Shown: positions 1 to 9,543 of the stretch, in pieces
How positions within the stretch are numbered: the stretch's first letter is position 1
How the letters are laid out: every line of letters begins with the position of its first letter
From: Multivorans sp965232105
GTDB lineage: Bacteria; Acidobacteriota; Thermoanaerobaculia; Multivoradales; Multivoraceae
Length of the DNA: 64,000 nucleotides
Direction: 5' to 3'
Assembly (NCBI GenBank): GCA_965232105.1
Contig: OZ246956.1
Coordinates: forward strand, 1,116,001 to 1,180,000
Translations under genes and position numbers: made by a program
The notes under the pieces: model-generated
What the model was told of the DNA's origin: nothing
Seen by the model: only the letters and a program-made list of their open reading frames with translations
Databases searched by the model: none

Positions 1-338
1 TGATGGTCGAGACGAACCGCTGGGACCCGAAGGTCCTGGCACGTTTTCGCGCCAATCCCCTGGTCGCCGGCTTCCGCGGCGCGATCGACAGCTTCGCCAC
101 CACGGAGGAACTCGAACGGATCGCCACGCTCATCCCGGAGGCGTGGCTGGCGCCCGCCGCCACCGGCTCGCCCGAGCGCTGCGTCGAGAAGATCCGCGGC
201 CAGTTCGACCTCGGCGCCGACGGCGTCATCCTCCACGGCGCCAGCCCGAGCGACCTCGAACCGATCGTCGACTGCTACCGCGAGAGCCGTGATGCAGCCC
301 CCTTCGCCCACCTGGCCGCTAATCCGGCGGCCTCGTAG
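1..338 (+). CDS. LLM-class flavin/F420-dependent oxidoreductase, C-terminal part
   Basis: The gene enters from the left edge, so only about the last 111 residues are visible and the true start lies outside the window. The tail has the pattern of luciferase-like (LLM) oxidoreductases: a G-SPE-CVEKI segment (residues about 56-64 of the visible part) and then a GADGVILHGASP segment near the C-terminus. In the family these belong to the last turns of the TIM barrel, around the F420 or FMN site. The in-frame ATG at position 3 is probably an internal methionine. A second LLM-class protein lies nearby on the other strand. The substrate cannot be told. Confidence 0.7.
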   Translation, partial: MVETNRWDPKVLARFRANPLVAGFRGAIDSFATTEELERIATLIPEAWLAPAATGSPERCVEKIRGQFDLGADGVILHGASPSDLEPIVDCYRESRDAAPFAHLAANPAAS

Positions 339-341
339 CCC

Positions 342-1220
342 CTACTCGCCTCGCTCCGCCCGGATCCGCGCGATCGCCTTCACCACGTCGTACTTGTCGT
401 CGCCCTCATAGCGCGGCGCCTGCTCGGCGAAAGCCGCCTCGACGTCTTCCCAACGTGTTCGCGCGTACTCGATCACGTGGGGATGGGTCAGCAGGTAGAA
501 GCGGCCTTCGCGGATCTGCTGGAGCACCATGGCGGCCGCCTCGTCCGCGGACATCGCGTTCTCGGCACTCATCCTGCCCGCGGCCGGATTCGCCTCCCGC
601 GGCCCGCCTAAGTGCTCAGGCCGCCGCTCGGAGGAGCGCCAGATGCTCGTCGCCACCCAGCCGGGGCAGAAGACGCTGACGCCGACGTGGTCCGGCAGTT
701 CCGCGCGCAGTACGTCGGAGATGGCGAGCACGGCGTGCTTCGAGGCGGTGTAGACGGAAGAGCCGGGGAAGGGAATGCCCAGGCTGTGCTCGGAGCCGGT
801 GTTGATGATCCGGGACTCCCTCCCGCCCTCGATGAAGCGGGGCGCGAACACGCGAATGCCGTTCAGCACGCCCTCGACGTTCACGCTGAGAATCCAGCGG
901 ACATCGTCGGCGCTGAACCCGTAGGCCGGCGCCCTGCCCGCGCCGACGCCCGCGTTGTTGAACAGGAGCTCGACGGAGCCGAAGGCGGACCAGGCATCGT
1001 CCGCCAGGCGCTCGATGTCCTCCTCGCGAGCCACGTCGACCTGCGCGGCGACGGCGCGGACGCCGAGAGCTTCCACCTCGAGTGCCACGCTCTCCGCGGC
1101 GTCCTTCTCCAGGTCGGCGACCGCGACGTTCACCCCGTCGCGCGCCAGGGCCAGGGCGAACGCGCGGCCGATGCCGTTGCCGCCGCCGGTGATGACTGCC
1201 GACGTGCCGGTCAGCTCCAT
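342..1220 (-). CDS. SDR-family NAD(P)-dependent oxidoreductase
   Basis: This is a classical short-chain dehydrogenase/reductase of 292 residues, longer than the usual 250 because of a C-terminal extension. The Rossmann motif TGGGNGIG lies at residues 11-18, NNAG at 88-91, and the catalytic Ser143, Tyr157 and Lys161 are all in place in the YTASK context. The start has an AGGGAGAA ribosome-binding site. It follows the LLM oxidoreductase at 1234-2301 after only 13 bases, so the two are probably co-transcribed and may act on the same alcohol/ketone or xenobiotic substrate. The specific substrate is unknown. Confidence 0.85.
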   Translation of the reverse strand: MELTGTSAVITGGGNGIGRAFALALARDGVNVAVADLEKDAAESVALEVEALGVRAVAAQVDVAREEDIERLADDAWSAFGSVELLFNNAGVGAGRAPAYGFSADDVRWILSVNVEGVLNGIRVFAPRFIEGGRESRIINTGSEHSLGIPFPGSSVYTASKHAVLAISDVLRAELPDHVGVSVFCPGWVATSIWRSSERRPEHLGGPREANPAAGRMSAENAMSADEAAAMVLQQIREGRFYLLTHPHVIEYARTRWEDVEAAFAEQAPRYEGDDKYDVVKAIARIRAERGE

Positions 1221-1233
1221 GTTCCGTTCTCCC

Positions 1234-2301
1234 TTAGCCGCGCAGCAGCGGCAGGACGTCGTCCGTGAACCGCTCGGCGGCTTGACGCGCCGGGGGGCTC
1301 GGCGAGGCGAAGTTGGGGCCGGTGACCGCGAACTTGTCGACCCCCAGCTCGAGCAGCGCCTCGATCCGTGCGGCGCAGTGCTCCGGGCTGCCGATGATCG
1401 CGTAATCGTCGATGAACTCGTCCGTGAGCGCGGCGGTCTGCTGTCCGCCTTCGCGGCCGTGGGCGGTCATGTCGTAGCTGTCATGGAGCTTGTGGAACAC
1501 GTCGGCCTGCTGCTGGTCGGCGGGTCCGGCGATCTCTCCGTACATCACGGAGAAGCGGGCGAACAGGCCGGTGGATGCGCGGCCGAGCTCGCGGCCGACC
1601 CGCGCATCGTCGCAGCAGACGACGTTCACGTAGGCGCCGAACTGAAGCGACGCCGGATCGCGGCCGGCCTCCGCGGCGGCATCGCGGGCGGTCTCGATTC
1701 CCCAGGCGACGCGCTTCGGGTCGGCGCCGACGGCGAGCACGACCCGGTCGGCCTGGCGGGCGGCGATCCCGATCACCTTCGGGCCGGTGGCCGCGACCTC
1801 GACGGGAACCTTCGGCCCGTCGCCGATCCAGCGGATGGCGCTGGCCGAAGGACCGTGTGCCAGCCCGAGCTTCTCCGCGAGCGGCGCGGCGTCGTCCGAA
1901 ACGCCGGTGTTCTCGAAGTCCACCTCCTCGCCGCGCAGGTAGGCCTGCAGGTTGACGAGGTGGTCCTCGAACCATCCCAGGCGCGCGGGTGCCCGGCCGA
2001 GGTGCGCCAGAGCGCTGTCCCCGCGGCCGATGCCAAGGACCATCCGGCCCCGTGACAGCGTTTGCACGGAGAGGGCCGAGGAGGCCGTAACCGCCGGGTG
2101 CCGCGTAACCGGGTTCGTCACGGAAGTCGCGATCTTCAGCTTCCTGGTCGTCGTCGCCGCCAGGGCGAGAAAGACGTACGGGTCGCCGGAGAGGTTCTGC
2201 GAATCGACGACGTCTACGCCGTCCCAGCCCCGGTCCTCGGCCTCGAGGGCGAACTCGGCGGCGCGGGTCGGTGCGGCGACGGTCTTGGTCCAGAACTCCA
2301 T
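1234..2301 (-). CDS. LLM-class flavin/F420-dependent oxidoreductase
   Basis: This is a luciferase-like monooxygenase-fold protein of about 355 residues. The start MEFWTKT is chosen because GGAGGAG lies 8 bases upstream of the ATG at 2301; the frame remains open further upstream but without such a site. Family hallmarks are EDRGWDGVDVVDSQ near the N-terminus, the strand with ATSVTNPVTRHP, GRMVLGIGRGDSALAHLG in the middle, and the IGSPEHCAARI segment before the C-terminus. These match F420-dependent N5,N10-methylene-H4MPT reductase-like proteins. It leads a probable two-gene operon with the SDR at 342-1220. The cofactor, F420 or FMN, cannot be decided from sequence alone. Confidence 0.8.
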   Translation of the reverse strand: MEFWTKTVAAPTRAAEFALEAEDRGWDGVDVVDSQNLSGDPYVFLALAATTTRKLKIATSVTNPVTRHPAVTASSALSVQTLSRGRMVLGIGRGDSALAHLGRAPARLGWFEDHLVNLQAYLRGEEVDFENTGVSDDAAPLAEKLGLAHGPSASAIRWIGDGPKVPVEVAATGPKVIGIAARQADRVVLAVGADPKRVAWGIETARDAAAEAGRDPASLQFGAYVNVVCCDDARVGRELGRASTGLFARFSVMYGEIAGPADQQQADVFHKLHDSYDMTAHGREGGQQTAALTDEFIDDYAIIGSPEHCAARIEALLELGVDKFAVTGPNFASPSPPARQAAERFTDDVLPLLRG

Positions 2302-2452
2302 GGCGTGTACTCCTCCGTGCTCAGTCCTGATGGTGAGCTGCACGATAACCGTTGGTTACACCGAATGCCCATTTAGCTCGAGTACCATCCGGCTTCCGCG
2401 CGGCAGGCCTAGTAGAATGCTGGCCGGCCCGCCAGTAAACGAAGGGGCGACC

Positions 2453-3706
2453 ATGCGACCGATGTTCAGAACAGGAACTCGCCTGCTCGCGGCAGGCATG
2501 GTTGCGGCGGGATTCGGCTCTGCGGCCCACGCGGACGACTGGCTGCAGTGGCGCGGCCCCGACCGCGCCGGAATCTCGACCGAGACCGGCCTGCTCGACG
2601 AGTGGCCGCCGGAGGGTCCCGCCGTCAACTGGCAGACCGAAACGCTCGGCCACGGTTACGGAACGGTCGTGGTCGAGGGCGAGGCGATCTACGTCCAGGG
2701 CACGCGCGACGGCCAGAGCGCGGTGTTTCGCCTGCGCGCCGGCGACGGCGGCGAGGTGTGGATACGGAAGCTGGGCCCGCTCTACGACCACCCGGACAGG
2801 GGCGACGGTCCGCGCTCCGTGCCGACCGTTCATGGCGACTCGCTCTTCGTCCTGAACGGGATGGGCGAGGCGGCGAGGATCGCGAAGGACTCGGGCGAAG
2901 TGATCTGGCAGTTCAACATGCTCGAGCGCTTCGGCAGCCCGAACACCCGATGGGGCATCAGCGAGTCGCCGCTCGTCGTGCGCGATCGTGTCTTCATCAT
3001 GCCGGGCGGCCGCGACGGTGCGATCGCCGCACTCTCGGCCGCGGACGGCAGCACGATCTGGCGCTCCAGCGAACTCGGCGACGTGGCCTCCTACTCTTCC
3101 CTCATCCTGCGTGAGATCGCGGGCACCGAGGTCCTGCTCGGCTTCACGGGGGAGGCCGGGGTTGGCGTTCGCGCCGACGACGGGAAGTTGCTTTGGCGCT
3201 ACGAGCGGCCGTCGACGCAGAACGCGATCAACATCACGACTCCGGTGCTGGAGGACAACATGGTCTTCTACACGGCGTCATACGGCGTCGGCGGGGGCGC
3301 GCTCGCGATCAGCGCCGAGGACGAGGGCGGCGCCTTTCACAGCGAGGAGGCGTACTTCGGAACGCGCCTTCAGAACCACCACGGCGGCGTCGTCGCTCAC
3401 GAGGGCACTCTCTACAGCTTCTTCGGTCCGGCGCTCACGGCGGTGGACGCGAGGACCGGAGAGGTCCACTGGCGAGCCCGGAGTGTCGGCAAGGGCTCCC
3501 TGGTGATGGCCGACGGCAAGCTCTTCATGCTGAGCGAGCGCAACAAGGTCGGCCTCGCCGTCGCGACGCCCGAGGGTTACGAGGAGCGAGGCCTGTTCGA
3601 GATCGAGAAGCGCGGCGGCCCCACCTGGGCCCACCCGGTGGTCGCCAATGGAGCGTTCTACATCCGCGACCAGGCGTTCCTGACGTCGTACGACGTTGCG
3701 AAGTAA
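2453..3706 (+). CDS. secreted PQQ-like beta-propeller protein
   Basis: The 417-residue product has a Sec signal peptide (residues 1-22, cleavage after AHA) followed by DDWLQWRGPDRAG, the typical entry motif of outer-membrane-assembly/alcohol-dehydrogenase-like propellers. Blade repeats of the form G-LWRY, GEVIWQF, GEVHWRA and SIYD/DGKLLW recur along the chain and fit PQQ-binding-like (BamB/PQQ_2) repeats. No catalytic dehydrogenase residues can be assigned, so it may be a structural or binding propeller rather than an enzyme. The start is set by GAAGGGGCG just upstream of the ATG and by the signal peptide. It is followed 22 bases later by a secreted esterase, so the two may be an operon. Confidence 0.8.
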   Translation: MRPMFRTGTRLLAAGMVAAGFGSAAHADDWLQWRGPDRAGISTETGLLDEWPPEGPAVNWQTETLGHGYGTVVVEGEAIYVQGTRDGQSAVFRLRAGDGGEVWIRKLGPLYDHPDRGDGPRSVPTVHGDSLFVLNGMGEAARIAKDSGEVIWQFNMLERFGSPNTRWGISESPLVVRDRVFIMPGGRDGAIAALSAADGSTIWRSSELGDVASYSSLILREIAGTEVLLGFTGEAGVGVRADDGKLLWRYERPSTQNAINITTPVLEDNMVFYTASYGVGGGALAISAEDEGGAFHSEEAYFGTRLQNHHGGVVAHEGTLYSFFGPALTAVDARTGEVHWRARSVGKGSLVMADGKLFMLSERNKVGLAVATPEGYEERGLFEIEKRGGPTWAHPVVANGAFYIRDQAFLTSYDVAK

Positions 3707-3727
3707 CGTGATGGGAGGAACGGGTCG

Positions 3728-5338
3728 ATGAGTATCTCCGTACGGCGTCGTCCCGGCTGGGTTCTGGCCGGCACGATGCTGCTGGCAGTCGCCGCCGCAG
3801 GCGCCCAAACCCTGCCGCAACTGGTGAGGCTGACGTCGAGCGGCTACGTCATCGGGTACGTCTCGGAGGACGACCCAACGGTGCGGGTCTTCCTCGGCGT
3901 TCCCTACGCGGAACCGCCGGTCGGGGATCTGCGTTTCCGGCCGCCGCGGCCCCCGACGCCACCGGAGGTGCCCATCGACGCGCTCTTCGAGCCGCCGTCG
4001 TGCATGCAGTCGCCCTACCGGGAGGGTGGCTTCTATGCCCAGCCCCTGGAGGAAGTCAGCGAGGACTGCCTGTACGTCAATCTCTGGACGGCGGCGGAAT
4101 CCGACAACGATCGCCTGCCGGTCATGGTCTGGATTCACGGCGGGGCGCTCACCCGTGGGTCGGGTTCGCTGCCCCTCTACGACGGGACGGCGCTGGCGCG
4201 CAAGGGCGTCGTCGTCGTGACGGTCAACTACCGGCTGGGGCCCTTCGGCTATCTCGCCCACCCCGCCCTGTCGGCCGAGTCCGACCTGAGGTCATCAGGC
4301 AACTACGGCGTCCTCGACCAGGTCCTCGCGCTCCAGTGGGTGCGCGACAACATCGCGACTTTCGGCGGCGACCCGGACCGGGTGACGATCTTCGGCGAAT
4401 CAGCCGGCTCCTGGAGCGTCAACGTGCTGCAGGCTTCACCGCTGGCCCGGGGCCTGTTCCACCGGGTGATCGGCCAGAGCGGCGGCCACTTCAACGGGCT
4501 ACCGGACCTCCGCTCGTCCGTTGACGGCTCGGCCGAGAGTGCCGGCGAGGTCTTCGTCAAGCGACTCGGGATCGAAGGCGCAGGCGAAGGCGCGGCCGCC
4601 GGCCTGCGCGAACTGGACGCCGAGACGATCCTGGCCGAGGCCTCGGAGCAGGGCGCCTTCGCGACCCGGCCGAACGTCGACGGCTGGGTGCTGCCGAAGC
4701 AGGTCGCCGAGATCTACCGGGCCGGCGAACAGGCCGACGTGCCGGTGCTCGTCGGCTCGAACCGCGACGAGGCGACGAGCCTGATGGGCCGCATGCTGCC
4801 CTCCACGAAGTCCGCGGTCGAGTTCCTGGTCAAGAGCCAGTTCGCCGACGTGGCCGACGAGTTCTTCGAGGCGTATCCGGCGCCGACCGATGACGACGCG
4901 AGGAGGGCCTTCATCGACGCGTTCTCCGACCGCATCTTCGCCTGGCAGATGAAGACCTGGGCGGTTCTCTCGGAGACCGTGCCGTCGCCTGCCTACCTGT
5001 ACTTCTTCACGCACGCCCCGCCGCACCCGGAGAAGGACTTCTACGGCGCCTACCACGCGGCGGAGATCGCCTACGCGTTCGACAACCTGGACAAGCTGGA
5101 CTACGAATACGCGGAAGAGGACCGCGAACTCGCCGAGGCGATGTCCGGCTACTGGGTCGCTTTCGCTGCGACCGGCGACCCGAATCCGTTGAGCGGGTCG
5201 GAGCTTCCGGCGTGGCCGGAGTACGACAAGGACGGGGCGCGGCACCTCGAGTTCGGGTCGACGATCGAGACGGGCAGCAAGCTCCACGAACGGCGCATGG
5301 CATTATGGGACCGTTTCTTTGAGGTGACCCAGCCATGA
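3728..5338 (+). CDS. secreted type-B carboxylesterase
   Basis: This 536-residue protein belongs to the carboxylesterase/lipase (COesterase) family. An N-terminal signal peptide ends near the AAAGAQ segment. The family motifs follow in order: FLGVPYAEPPVGDLRF, EDCLYVNLW, the oxyanion segment WIHGGAL, and the nucleophile elbow FGESAGSWS with the catalytic Ser near residue 224. The conserved C-terminal block has FTHAPPH and GAYHAAEIAYAF, which supply the late catalytic residues. The length is normal for the family. GGGAGG lies upstream of the ATG. Its stop codon overlaps the start of the next gene (ATGA), indicating translational coupling. It probably hydrolyses esters in the periplasm; the natural substrate is unknown. 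Confidence 0.88.
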   Translation: MSISVRRRPGWVLAGTMLLAVAAAGAQTLPQLVRLTSSGYVIGYVSEDDPTVRVFLGVPYAEPPVGDLRFRPPRPPTPPEVPIDALFEPPSCMQSPYREGGFYAQPLEEVSEDCLYVNLWTAAESDNDRLPVMVWIHGGALTRGSGSLPLYDGTALARKGVVVVTVNYRLGPFGYLAHPALSAESDLRSSGNYGVLDQVLALQWVRDNIATFGGDPDRVTIFGESAGSWSVNVLQASPLARGLFHRVIGQSGGHFNGLPDLRSSVDGSAESAGEVFVKRLGIEGAGEGAAAGLRELDAETILAEASEQGAFATRPNVDGWVLPKQVAEIYRAGEQADVPVLVGSNRDEATSLMGRMLPSTKSAVEFLVKSQFADVADEFFEAYPAPTDDDARRAFIDAFSDRIFAWQMKTWAVLSETVPSPAYLYFFTHAPPHPEKDFYGAYHAAEIAYAFDNLDKLDYEYAEEDRELAEAMSGYWVAFAATGDPNPLSGSELPAWPEYDKDGARHLEFGSTIETGSKLHERRMALWDRFFEVTQP

Positions 5339-5712
5339 ATCGACGCGTACCCTTTGCGATCGCCATCGCCTTTCTCCTCTCACTCCCCGCTGTGGCGCCG
5401 GCGCAGCAGGATGGGCCGCCGCTCAATCCGGTCGGCCTGACGGGCCTCGCCTGGGGTGCCTGGATTCGGCCCGACACGAAGATGGAGGACTGGGTCCGGA
5501 TGGGGAAGGGCGTGTGCCGGGGGGAGGAGTTCTGCAAGATCAACGTCTTCGAGGGCCCCGAACTCGCCACTCACATCGATCCCGTTCCCGAGGAGAACCG
5601 GAAGGCCTTGAAGTACGTGTTCACGTACGAGGAAGGCGAGTCTCCGTCCGTGACCGTCCGCGAGGTTCATCCCGAAGAGGGCAAGGAACCCCGCGAGTGG
5701 ACCTTTGAGTAG
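5335..5712 (+). CDS. small secreted protein of unknown function
   Basis: The product has 125 residues with a clear signal peptide (residues 1-23, cleavage near APAQQ). The mature part is acidic with one CRGEEFC Cys pair. I do not recognise a family. It starts inside the stop codon of the carboxylesterase gene, and the coupling suggests that it is exported with, or acts alongside, that enzyme. Coding is supported by the overlap, the signal sequence and the high third-position G+C. Confidence 0.65.
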   Translation: MNRRVPFAIAIAFLLSLPAVAPAQQDGPPLNPVGLTGLAWGAWIRPDTKMEDWVRMGKGVCRGEEFCKINVFEGPELATHIDPVPEENRKALKYVFTYEEGESPSVTVREVHPEEGKEPREWTFE

Positions 5713-5798
5713 AGGTTAGGTTCAGGCGGACGACAGGTCCGATCCTCGTGGCTCAGGAGATCTCGCGGCAGTGAACGGTGTTACCGTACACTCGTGGC

Positions 5799-6086
5799 GT
5801 GATCGTTCGCTCTGTTCGCCACCGGGGACTGCGCCGTCTGCTTGAGGACGACAACCCCCGGTTTCTACCGCAGAAGCTCGTAGACCGCGTGCGCAAGGTC
5901 CTGACCATGTTGATTCTGGCCGAGCACATCGACGAGTTCCTGGCCTCTGCGCCGCCTGGCTGGCGTGTGCATCGACTCTCAGGTAATCGGCGGGAATGGA
6001 GCGTCTCGGTCTCTGGCAACTGGCGCATCACGTTCAAAGAAACGGACGATTGCGTAGACCGCTTGAATTTGGAGGACTACCACTGA
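5799..6086 (+). CDS. higB: HigB-type toxin (RelE/ParE fold)
   Basis: About 95 residues match the HigB/RelE-family plasmid-maintenance killer toxins: VRSVRHRGLRRLLEDDN at the N-terminus, WRVHRLSGNRREWSVSVSGNWRITF in the core, and the conserved NLEDYH C-terminus. In the family this is a ribosome-dependent mRNA endonuclease. The GTG at 5799 fits the family N-terminus better than the upstream in-frame GTG at 5778. A TACACT box lies 6 bases upstream of that GTG, so the transcript may be leaderless. The stop shares one base with the start of the antitoxin gene. Toxin before antitoxin is the usual hig order. Confidence 0.88.
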   Translation: MIVRSVRHRGLRRLLEDDNPRFLPQKLVDRVRKVLTMLILAEHIDEFLASAPPGWRVHRLSGNRREWSVSVSGNWRITFKETDDCVDRLNLEDYH

Positions 6087-6397
6087 TGGCGACCAACGGC
6101 ATCAACGTGAAGATGACGCCTTCCCACCCGGGCGATTTCATTCGCACCGAGATCATCGAGGAGCTGGACCTCAACGTCACGAAGGCTGCCGAGATTCTCG
6201 GCGTGCGCAGGGCTACGCTCTCGGATCTGTTGAACGAAAACTCGGCTCTTTCGGCGGAAATGGCCCTGCGTATCGAGAAGGCCTTTGGCGTGAGCATGGA
6301 TATCCTGCTGAGGATGCAGGCATGGTACGACGCTTCGCGTGTACGCGCTCGCGCAGGCGAGATTGAGGTCGAACGCTACGTGGCCCGGCCAGCATGA
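6086..6397 (+). CDS. higA: HigA-type antitoxin (Xre-family HTH)
   Basis: The 103-residue HTH protein begins at the ATG in the TGATG overlap with higB, with GGAGG upstream. HPGDFIRTEIIEEL and the helix-turn-helix LNVTKAAEILGVRRATLSDLLN are typical HigA/VapI sequence, as is GVSMDILLRMQAWYD after it. In this family the antitoxin binds and neutralises HigB and represses the operon. The C-terminal tail lies close to the convergent mmsA stop. Confidence 0.88.
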   Translation: MATNGINVKMTPSHPGDFIRTEIIEELDLNVTKAAEILGVRRATLSDLLNENSALSAEMALRIEKAFGVSMDILLRMQAWYDASRVRARAGEIEVERYVARPA

Positions 6398-6430
6398 CGC
6401 GGACGTCTCCGAGGAGGAACTGCAGCGCGT

Positions 6431-7918
<1,488 letters not shown>

Positions 7919-7995
7919 GGCGGTGCCTCCCATTCTCCCAGCCTACAAGCCGCGACAAGCGGGATCAGGCGCCTCCCTCCTTGAATAGTCGTCGA

Positions 7996-8026
7996 TTTTG
8001 TACAAAACAGACATTTTGCACTAGTC
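7996..8026 (+). promoter_or_regulatory. promoter and operator candidate of the Phd/PIN operon
   Basis: A perfect 12-base palindrome TTTTGTACAAAA lies at 7996-8007, centred on TGTACA, the core recognised by YefM/Phd-type antitoxins. TTGTAC inside it can serve as a -35 box, with TAGTCT 18 bases downstream as a weak -10. It sits 45 bases before the Phd-like start. Autoregulation through this site is inferred. Confidence 0.5.
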
Positions 8027-8052
8027 TTCGGCCGTGCCCGGGAGGTGGCGAA

Positions 8053-8322
8053 GTGCGAACCGTCAGCGCAACCGAAGCAAAGCAGAGACTTGCGGCGATT
8101 CTCGACGCCGCTCAGCATGAGCCGATCATGGTTCGAAGGCAGAAACGGGAGGTAGCGGTCGTGCTGTCACCACGGGAGTACGAACGCCTGCGCGGGCTGA
8201 ATCTCCAGGAGCTCGACGAGTTCTGCAAGCGCATCGCCGCGCGGGCCGCAGCGCGAGGCCTGACCGAAGAGAAGTTGGCCGAGATCCTGGATGATGGCGA
8301 CGACGAAGCGAATCGTCGCTGA
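8053..8322 (+). CDS. Phd/YefM-family antitoxin
   Basis: The 89-residue protein starts at a GTG with GGAGGTG 6 bases upstream. RTVSATEAKQRLAAILDAAQ followed by PIMVRRQKREVAVVLSPREYERL is the standard Phd/YefM fold: an N-terminal DNA-binding dimer and a C-terminal toxin-binding tail. The gene overlaps the following PIN-domain gene by 32 bases, consistent with a TA operon in which this protein neutralises the PIN toxin and represses transcription at the upstream TGTACA palindrome. Confidence 0.82.
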   Translation: MRTVSATEAKQRLAAILDAAQHEPIMVRRQKREVAVVLSPREYERLRGLNLQELDEFCKRIAARAAARGLTEEKLAEILDDGDDEANRR

Positions 8323-8719
8323 TACGAACCTTCTCATCAGCCGACTCCTTCTCCCCGGCTCGGTTCCCGGTCAGGCAGTGCGGAAGGCGGAGAGGGAGGG
8401 CTTGATCCTGGCGTCTCGGGCGACCCTCGGCGAGCTGGCCGATGTCCTGGGTCGGCGGAAGTTCGATCCCTACGTCAGCGTCGAAGAGCGTCAGGACTAC
8501 CTGCGTCGTTTGGCGCGAACCGTCGACGTCGTCACGGTCGGGCACAGGGTGCGGCTTTGCCGGGACCCACGCGACGACAAGTTCCTGGAGTTGGCCCTCA
8601 GTGGTGAGGCGGACCTGATACTCACAGGGGATCAGGACATTCTCGCGCTGGATCCGTTTCGTGGCATCCCGGTCATCACGGCACGCGAGTACACACGAAC
8701 CGATCAACCTTCTTTGTGA
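8291..8719 (+). CDS. PIN-domain toxin (PIN_3 / VapC-like nuclease)
   Basis: The 142-residue protein (or 141 from the second ATG) is of the 'putative toxin component, PIN family' type. RIVADTNLLISRLL supplies the first catalytic Asp, LGELADVLGR the Glu, CRDPRDDKFLELAL the central acidic pair, and LILTGDQDIL the last Asp. The quartet needed for Mg-dependent RNase activity is therefore complete. It overlaps the Phd-like antitoxin upstream, and its TGA shares one base with the ATG of a UPF0175 gene downstream, giving a compact three-gene unit. Confidence 0.85.
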   Translation: MMATTKRIVADTNLLISRLLLPGSVPGQAVRKAEREGLILASRATLGELADVLGRRKFDPYVSVEERQDYLRRLARTVDVVTVGHRVRLCRDPRDDKFLELALSGEADLILTGDQDILALDPFRGIPVITAREYTRTDQPSL

Positions 8720-8976
8720 TGCGCGTGGGCGTCTATCTGCTTCTTCACCTCGACCTGGAACGGTTGCCCGACAAGCCGGACGTATTGCTGGCGCTCGGGG
8801 CTGCATTGTTCCAGGGCGGCTCCGTCTCTCTGGGCCGTGCGGCCCGTGTAGCGGGCGTCTCCACGGGAGAGATGACCAGTCACCTGTCCCGGCTGGGCGT
8901 CGCAGCCGTTCAGGGAGACAGGGACGACGGTAGGTCGGACGTCGAGACCCTCGATCGATGGTGCGTCTCGTCTTGA
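8719..8976 (+). CDS. UPF0175-like small protein, probable second antitoxin
   Basis: The 85-residue protein starts at the ATG that overlaps the PIN toxin stop. The core, GGSVSLGRAARVAGVSTGEM followed by TSHLSRLGV, matches UPF0175 proteins, which have a short HTH and usually sit beside PIN-domain toxins. Having a UPF0175 gene after a complete Phd-PIN pair is unusual: it could be a second antitoxin, a regulator, or the remnant of a neighbouring TA pair. The last 20 residues are basic/acidic and not conserved in the family as I know it. Confidence 0.6.
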   Translation: MRVGVYLLLHLDLERLPDKPDVLLALGAALFQGGSVSLGRAARVAGVSTGEMTSHLSRLGVAAVQGDRDDGRSDVETLDRWCVSS

Positions 8977-9041
8977 CGGACGCCACCCCGCGCCAGGGGA
9001 AGCGCGGGCAGCCCCGGCCAGGTGTGCCAACGGGCCGGTCG

Positions 9042-9485
9042 CTACCCGGCCAGCGCGATCTCCTTGAAGCCCGGCATCAGCACGGTCTCGATGTTCAACT
9101 GACCGGCCAGGCCCGCCTCGCGATGGACGGCGGCCTTGCGCCAGGGTTCCGACGTCGACATCGCGGCCAGGGCGGCGCGGTTCGGGTAGCAGGCGATCGC
9201 CACCTCGTCCCAGAGTTCGTCGACCCGGCCGAGCGAGAGGTGCGTCACGTCCGCGGCGAAGGCGACGTGGCCGCCGAAGTCCTGAATGAGTCGGGACACG
9301 GCCTGGCCGTAGATCTGGTAGGCCTCGTAACCGGTCAGATCCGTCTCGCGGCCGTCGCTGTACTCGGCCTTCTCCTTGAACTTCAGCAGGTTGACCATGT
9401 AGATCGGCCCTTCGGGACCGGCCTCCTGCATGGCGGCGATCTGTTCGGGGTTCTGCGGGTAGACGTCGTTCTCGAAGGTCGGCAT
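9042..9485 (-). CDS. DUF1330-domain protein
   Basis: The 147-residue soluble protein has the ferredoxin-like DUF1330 pattern: IYMVNLLKFKEKAEY near residues 28-42, GYEAYQIYGQAVSRLI, then WDEVAIACYPNRAALAAM, where DUF1330 proteins usually carry the aspartate/tyrosine pair. AAGGAG stands 8 bases upstream of the ATG. The function of the family is not established. It lies beside, and on the same strand as, the M15 peptidase gene at 9544-10188. Confidence 0.75.
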   Translation of the reverse strand: MPTFENDVYPQNPEQIAAMQEAGPEGPIYMVNLLKFKEKAEYSDGRETDLTGYEAYQIYGQAVSRLIQDFGGHVAFAADVTHLSLGRVDELWDEVAIACYPNRAALAAMSTSEPWRKAAVHREAGLAGQLNIETVLMPGFKEIALAG

Positions 9486-9543
9486 CGATGTGCTCCTTGG
9501 GGTGCGAAGGGAATGGCCGCCGGTCGGTCGCCGGCAGGCGACG

